Positions 61,092 through 64,000 of a DNA stretch of 64,000 nucleotides are shown here, piece after piece. The DNA is from Solirubrobacter sp963837485. GTDB taxonomy: Bacteria > Actinomycetota > Thermoleophilia > Solirubrobacterales > Solirubrobacteraceae. Location of the stretch: assembly GCA_963837485.1 (NCBI GenBank), contig CAWINP010000005.1:62001-126000 (forward strand), read 5' to 3'. A program made the translations under genes and the position numbers. How positions within the stretch are numbered: position 1 is the stretch's first letter; the number at the start of each line of letters is the position of its first letter. The notes under the pieces were generated by a model. It saw nothing but the letters and a program-made list of their open reading frames with translations. It did not search any database and had not been told where the DNA came from.

Positions 61092-62171
61092 TCAGATCTC
61101 GAGCGCGAGCTGCCCGACGGGCGCCACCGGCGCCGGCGGGCGGTCGGGCTCCACGTCGTCGAAGCCCGCCAGCCGCACGCCGAGCAGCCGTACCGGCTGC
61201 GGCGGCGCGTATGCGCGCAGCAGCTCGATCGCAGTCTCGGTGACGAGCGCCGTGTCGTTCGTGGACTCCCCCACCGTGCGCGCGCGCGTCACCGTCGTCC
61301 AGTCCGCCAGGCGCACCTTGATCGCGATCGTGCGCCCGCGCCGGCTCTTCTTCTGAAGGCCCTCGCACAGCTCGCGCGACATCGTCCGCAGCCGCGCCTC
61401 GAGCTCGTCGAGCGACGCGATGTCGGCGTCGAACGTGACCTCGGTCGAGACCGACTTGGCGGCGCCGCTCTCGGTCTCCACCGGCGAGTCGTCGTGGAAG
61501 GCGGCGCGCGCCTTCAGGTAGCGCGCCGTGCGGTCGCCGAAGCGCGCGGCGAGCTGCGCCTCGTCGGCCTCCTGCAGCTGGGCCACGGTCGCGTACCCGA
61601 GCCCGGCGAGCCGCTCCGCGGTCTTGGGCCCGATGCCGGGCAGCCGCCGCGTCGGCGCCGGGGCGAAGCGCACGCACGCCTCCTCGCGGCCCATGGCCAC
61701 GAAGCCGGCGGGCTTGCCGAGGTCCGAGCAGCACTTGGCGACCAGGCGGTTCGGCCCGACGCCGACCGAGATCTGAACCCCCGTCCGCGTCTTGACCTCC
61801 GCGAGCAGCTCGCGCAGCACGCGCAACGGCTTGGCGATGCCGGTCAGCTCCGCGAACGCCTCGTCCACGCTCATCTGCTGCACGCGCTCCAGCCGCTCGC
61901 GCACGAGCGCCCACACCTCGCGCGACTTCTCGCGGTAGGCCGCGTGGTCGGGCGGGATCACGATCGCGTGCGGGCACAGCCGGCGCGCCTGCGAGGCGGG
62001 CATCGCGGACCCCACGCCGAACTCGCGCGCCTCGTAGGACGCGGTCGTCACGACGGAGCGGGGCCCGGAGCCCGCCACGATCACCGGCTTGCCCTGCAGC
62101 TCGGGGCGCCGCAGGAGCTCGACCGTCGCGTAGAACGCGTCGCAGTCGAGGTGCGCGATCACCCGCTTCAC
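61092..62171 (-). CDS. dinB: DNA polymerase IV (Y-family)
   Basis: 359 aa from GTG 62171, fixed by the start MKRVIAHLDCDAFYATVE. Catalytic acids are D9 (LDCDAF) and D103/E104 in MSVDEAFAEL. The palm/fingers domain with YEAREFGVGSAMPASQARR, the thumb helix-hairpin-helix LPGIGPKTAERLAGLG, and the little finger are all present. The C-terminal beta-clamp motif appears as the last residues QLALEI. It performs translesion synthesis. A LexA-like box and a TACGCT -10 box precede the start, so induction by DNA damage is likely. Confidence 0.95.
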   Translation of the reverse strand: MKRVIAHLDCDAFYATVELLRRPELQGKPVIVAGSGPRSVVTTASYEAREFGVGSAMPASQARRLCPHAIVIPPDHAAYREKSREVWALVRERLERVQQMSVDEAFAELTGIAKPLRVLRELLAEVKTRTGVQISVGVGPNRLVAKCCSDLGKPAGFVAMGREEACVRFAPAPTRRLPGIGPKTAERLAGLGYATVAQLQEADEAQLAARFGDRTARYLKARAAFHDDSPVETESGAAKSVSTEVTFDADIASLDELEARLRTMSRELCEGLQKKSRRGRTIAIKVRLADWTTVTRARTVGESTNDTALVTETAIELLRAYAPPQPVRLLGVRLAGFDDVEPDRPPAPVAPVGQLALEI

Positions 62172-62177
62172 GGGTTG

Positions 62178-62212
62178 AGCGTAAGCACCGCCCCGGACCG
62201 AACGCCCGTTCG
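62178..62212 (-). promoter_or_regulatory. LexA-like SOS box and leaderless promoter of dinB
   Basis: CGAACGCCCGTTCG (62199-62212) is a perfect 5-4-5 palindrome matching 13 of 14 positions of the CGAACRNRYGTTCG consensus. A TACGCT -10 box (62183-62178) ends 6 nt before the dinB GTG. The box lies at -28 to -41 relative to that start, across the -35 region, where LexA would block polymerase. The same stretch could also serve as a stem (CCCCG 62191-62195 with CGGGG 62215-62219). Confidence 0.72.
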
Positions 62213-62223
62213 CGCGGGGTCGC

Positions 62224-62859
62224 CTAGTTGGCGACCTGGATGGGTCCGTGGCCGCCGAAGTGCAGCTTCCGGGCGGTCGCGGCGGTCAGGTCGAACTCAC
62301 GCCCGCCGACGTACGGCCCGCGGTCGATCACCGGCACGCGCACGACGCGGCCGCCGTGGCGCAGCGTGACCTTGGTGCCGCAGGGCAGCGACTTGTGCGC
62401 GACGCCGAGCCGGCCCGTGGACAGCGTGCCGCCGCAGCCGAGCCGGTTTCCGTACAGCCCGGGGCCGTACCACGACGCGTACGACGTCCGGTAGGAGTTC
62501 AACCGCCCCAGCGTGCGCGTCAGCCCGTCACTGAGCCGGACGCGAGCGGGGGCGCTCAGCGTGCGCCGGATGCGATGGCGCAGCACGTAGCGGCCGGAGC
62601 CGTCGGTGCGATCGCGGTCGAGCGTGATCCAGCGCGCGTGGCGCTTGATCTGCAAAGCGGCGGTGATCGGGCCGGACGCGCGAACGCGACCGCTGACGGT
62701 CACGCGGCTTCCGGCCAGCACGTTCAATCGCTTCGCGCTCACGTCCACTTTCGTGGCATGAGCAGGCGTCTGGGCGGCGGCCGACGCGGCCGTCGCGGTT
62801 GTGGCCGTGAGGCACAGCGCGCCGGCAAGGGACGCACGGCGCAGCGTGGATCGCGGCAT
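62224..62859 (-). CDS. Secreted RlpA-like double-psi beta-barrel protein
   Basis: 211 aa from ATG 62859. The start is decided by an AGGAGG ribosome-binding site 5 nt before it; an upstream ATG is in frame but lacks one. A signal peptide (LAGALCLTATTATAASAAA) is followed by an Ig-like domain (about 35-110) and an RlpA-type DPBB (YASWYGPGLYGNRLGCGGTL, GVAHKSLPCGTKVTLRHGGR, VIDRGPYVGGREFDLTAATA). The catalytic-type Asp of lytic transglycosylase RlpA is in VIDRGPY. It may cut or bind naked glycan strands. A 206-nt untranslated stretch lies upstream, before the stop of the sigma factor gene. Confidence 0.9.
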   Translation of the reverse strand: MPRSTLRRASLAGALCLTATTATAASAAAQTPAHATKVDVSAKRLNVLAGSRVTVSGRVRASGPITAALQIKRHARWITLDRDRTDGSGRYVLRHRIRRTLSAPARVRLSDGLTRTLGRLNSYRTSYASWYGPGLYGNRLGCGGTLSTGRLGVAHKSLPCGTKVTLRHGGRVVRVPVIDRGPYVGGREFDLTAATARKLHFGGHGPIQVAN

Positions 62860-63065
62860 CGATCCTCCTGTCGTGCAATCGGTCACCTCTGCCTGCAGTA
62901 ACGGCGACCCCGGCACGCGTCCTCCCGGCGCGGCTCATACCTCTGGAGTCCCCCCGCCCGCGGTCACCTCTTGCGTCCGCGGCTCGGCTTGACCGAACTT
63001 TCGAGCGAACGAGGCTAGCAGCCCGATTGTCCGCGTACGGACGTGCCGATCGGCACGAGCGCCGC
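62860..63065 (-). other. 206-nt leader/intergenic between ECF sigma gene and rlpA-like gene
   Basis: No gene seen. On the minus strand it contains two similar GCA(A)GAGGTGACCG stretches (63 nt apart, minus strand), a G-run followed by an ACTCC...GAGGT pair, and the AGGAGG ribosome-binding site at its end. Length and partial symmetry suggest a structured leader. Wall-hydrolase genes of actinobacteria are often under c-di-AMP (ydaO) riboswitches, but the conserved core of that class is not clearly present. Confidence 0.35.
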
Positions 63066-63599
63066 TCAGGCGGCCGTGGCGACCTCGTCGCGAAGCCGCG
63101 CCAGCCCCAGCCGGATGCGGCTTTTCGCCGTGCCGAGAGGGATCTGCTCGCGGCGCGCGATCTGGTCCGCGGTCAGCCCGCCCCAGTAGGCCAGCACGAG
63201 CGCTTCGCGCTGCGCCTCGGGCAGCTTCTGGAGCGCGCTGCGCACCGCCGTGGACTCGGACTCGCGCTCCGCCAGCATGCGCGGATCCTCGCCCTCGCCG
63301 GGCACCAGCACGATCCGCGCCCGCTCGGCCGTGCGCCCGCGCACCTGGCCCTCGCGCCACAGGTCCAGGGCGCGCGAACGCGCCATCAGGCGTAGATACG
63401 CGCCGAGCTCGCCGCGCCGGGGATCGTAGGCGCCCGGACGGCGCCACAGGCGCAGGAACACGTCCTGCACGACGTCCTGGGCGATCTGGACGTCGCCGAG
63501 GACGCGGAACGCGGTCGCGTAGACGGCGCGGTGATGGCGGTCGTACGCGGCGCGGAAGCCCTCCGCGTCGCGAAGACTGACCTCTCCGCAGACCGTCAC
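63066..63599 (-). CDS. ECF-subfamily RNA polymerase sigma factor
   Basis: 177 aa from GTG 63599; GTG 63614 would add five residues. Region 2 (about 10-75): FRAAYDRHHRAVYATAFRVL, IAQDVVQDVFLRLWRRPGAY. Region 4 (about 115-170): LPEAQREALVLAYWGGLTAD, IPLGTAKSRIRLGLARLRDE. This is the sigma-70 family with regions 2 and 4 only, similar to SigK/SigL-type. No anti-sigma gene follows; the next gene is the RlpA-like protein after 206 bp, so any anti-sigma factor is elsewhere. A TATAAC box ends 6 nt before the chosen GTG. Confidence 0.9.
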   Translation of the reverse strand: MTVCGEVSLRDAEGFRAAYDRHHRAVYATAFRVLGDVQIAQDVVQDVFLRLWRRPGAYDPRRGELGAYLRLMARSRALDLWREGQVRGRTAERARIVLVPGEGEDPRMLAERESESTAVRSALQKLPEAQREALVLAYWGGLTADQIARREQIPLGTAKSRIRLGLARLRDEVATAA

Positions 63600-63605
63600 G
63601 GCAAC

Positions 63606-63611
63606 GTTATA
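63606..63611 (-). promoter_or_regulatory. -10 box (TATAAC) of the ECF sigma gene, leaderless
   Basis: TATAAC (63611-63606 on the minus strand, 5 of 6 match) ends 6 nt before GTG 63599, so transcription would start on the GTG. An alternative ECF-type reading, TGAACC then 17 nt then CGTT, overlaps the same place and would allow autoregulation. Confidence 0.5.
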
Positions 63612-63661
63612 CACGATGTTGAAGGTTCACGAACGTCGCCGGAGCGGAACAATGCGCAGCG

Positions 63662-64000
63662 ATGCCGAATCCGGACCGGTTGAGCGGCCTGGACGCCTCG
63701 TTCCTCGCGTTCGAGCGCCAGGGCGCGCACATGCACGTCGGCTCGGTGCTCGTGTTCGAGGGTCCGCCGCCGGCCTACGAGGAGCTGCTCGCGCACGTCG
63801 AGGGCCGGCTGCACCTCGTCCCGCGCTACCGCCAGCGGCTCGCGTACCCGCCGTTCGGCGCGGGACGGCCGCGCTGGGTCGACGACGCCCACTTCAACCC
63901 GCGCTACCACGTGCGCCACTCGGCGCTGCCGGAGCCGCGCGGCGACGACGAGCTGCGCCGCCTGGCCGGGCGGCTGTTCTCGCAGCAGATCGACCGCGCG
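63662..64000 (+). CDS. Wax ester synthase/diacylglycerol acyltransferase (WS/DGAT), N-terminal part
   Basis: ATG 63662 opens a frame that runs off the window after 113 codons. The beginning MPNPDRLSGLDASFLAFERQ followed by HMHVGSVLVFEG and LVPRYRQRLAYPPFG is the standard N-terminus of the bacterial WS/DGAT family (Wax_ester_syn). The HHxxxDG active site would lie beyond the window edge. The family makes triacylglycerol or wax esters from acyl-CoA, a common actinobacterial storage route. It is divergent from the ECF sigma gene. Confidence 0.9.
   Translation, partial: MPNPDRLSGLDASFLAFERQGAHMHVGSVLVFEGPPPAYEELLAHVEGRLHLVPRYRQRLAYPPFGAGRPRWVDDAHFNPRYHVRHSALPEPRGDDELRRLAGRLFSQQIDRA

Noticed and set aside
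62935..63447. 170-codon minus-strand frame across the rlpA leader and sigma factor gene
   Set aside because: It is out of frame with the sigma-factor domains and has no family-like sequence.

Overview
The window is 64 kb of very high G+C DNA with densely packed genes, many GTG/TTG starts, many 4-nt ATGA/GTGA overlaps, and several promoters whose -10 box sits 6-7 nt before the start codon (leaderless). Together with the gene content (LytR-CpsA-Psr protein, class B PBP, ECF sigma factor, WS/DGAT acyltransferase, VKOR plus a membrane-anchored DsbA, large LuxR-type ATPases, LtrA-like protein, DUF3052-like protein), this fits a soil actinobacterium. Thermoleophilia/Solirubrobacterales (Solirubrobacter, Conexibacter or Patulibacter type) is the best guess; this is inference and the species cannot be named from the sequence alone. 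No rRNA, tRNA, CRISPR array, prophage or transposase was seen.

Layout. 0-6 kb: truncated secreted NHL-repeat protein, LCP cell-wall ligase, secreted DUF1906-like/peptidoglycan-binding protein, aldo/keto reductase, small membrane ORF. 6.1-14.3 kb: galactoside island, with a minus-strand operon (Tat-lipoprotein sugar binder, two permeases, GH36 alpha-galactosidase) divergent from GH42 beta-galactosidase and its DeoR regulator. No ABC ATPase is encoded, so a shared MsiK-type ATPase is presumably used. 14.3-22 kb: DsbA-like oxidoreductase, second aldo/keto reductase, drug-efflux MFS, PLP aminotransferase carrying five in-frame copies of a 42-bp repeat, class B PBP, acetamidase/formamidase. 22-32 kb: two LuxR-type AAA/STAND regulators flank VOC, XRE-cupin, HbpS-like, LtrA-like and luciferase-like genes. 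A 566-bp gap at 25.1-25.7 kb is full of nested inverted repeats. 32-46 kb: STAS antagonist, a PKD protein broken by one frameshift, HAD, LysR/EamA, M14 carboxypeptidase, SNF2 helicase, J-domain protein, phosphoesterase, CPA antiporter, SRAP protein, acyl-CoA synthetase. 47-53.5 kb: metal island, with MntR-MntH, VKOR, and a four-gene zinc-type ABC system divergent from a Fur/Zur regulator with a Zur-box-like site between them. 53.5-64 kb: PGRP amidase, M48 peptidase, polytopic membrane protein carrying a second copy of the repeat seen at 19 kb, EAL protein, hydrolase, thioredoxin-TPR protein, DinB behind a LexA-like box, RlpA-like protein with a long leader, ECF sigma factor, and a truncated WS/DGAT.

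Most interesting items: (1) a short DNA element, tandem at 19100-19309 and single at 57601-57645, open in frame in two unrelated genes and in opposite orientation relative to coding; (2) the palindrome-rich intergenic at 25.3-25.6 kb; (3) metal and SOS operators placed exactly on predicted leaderless promoters; (4) a single-base frameshift in a secreted PKD protein.
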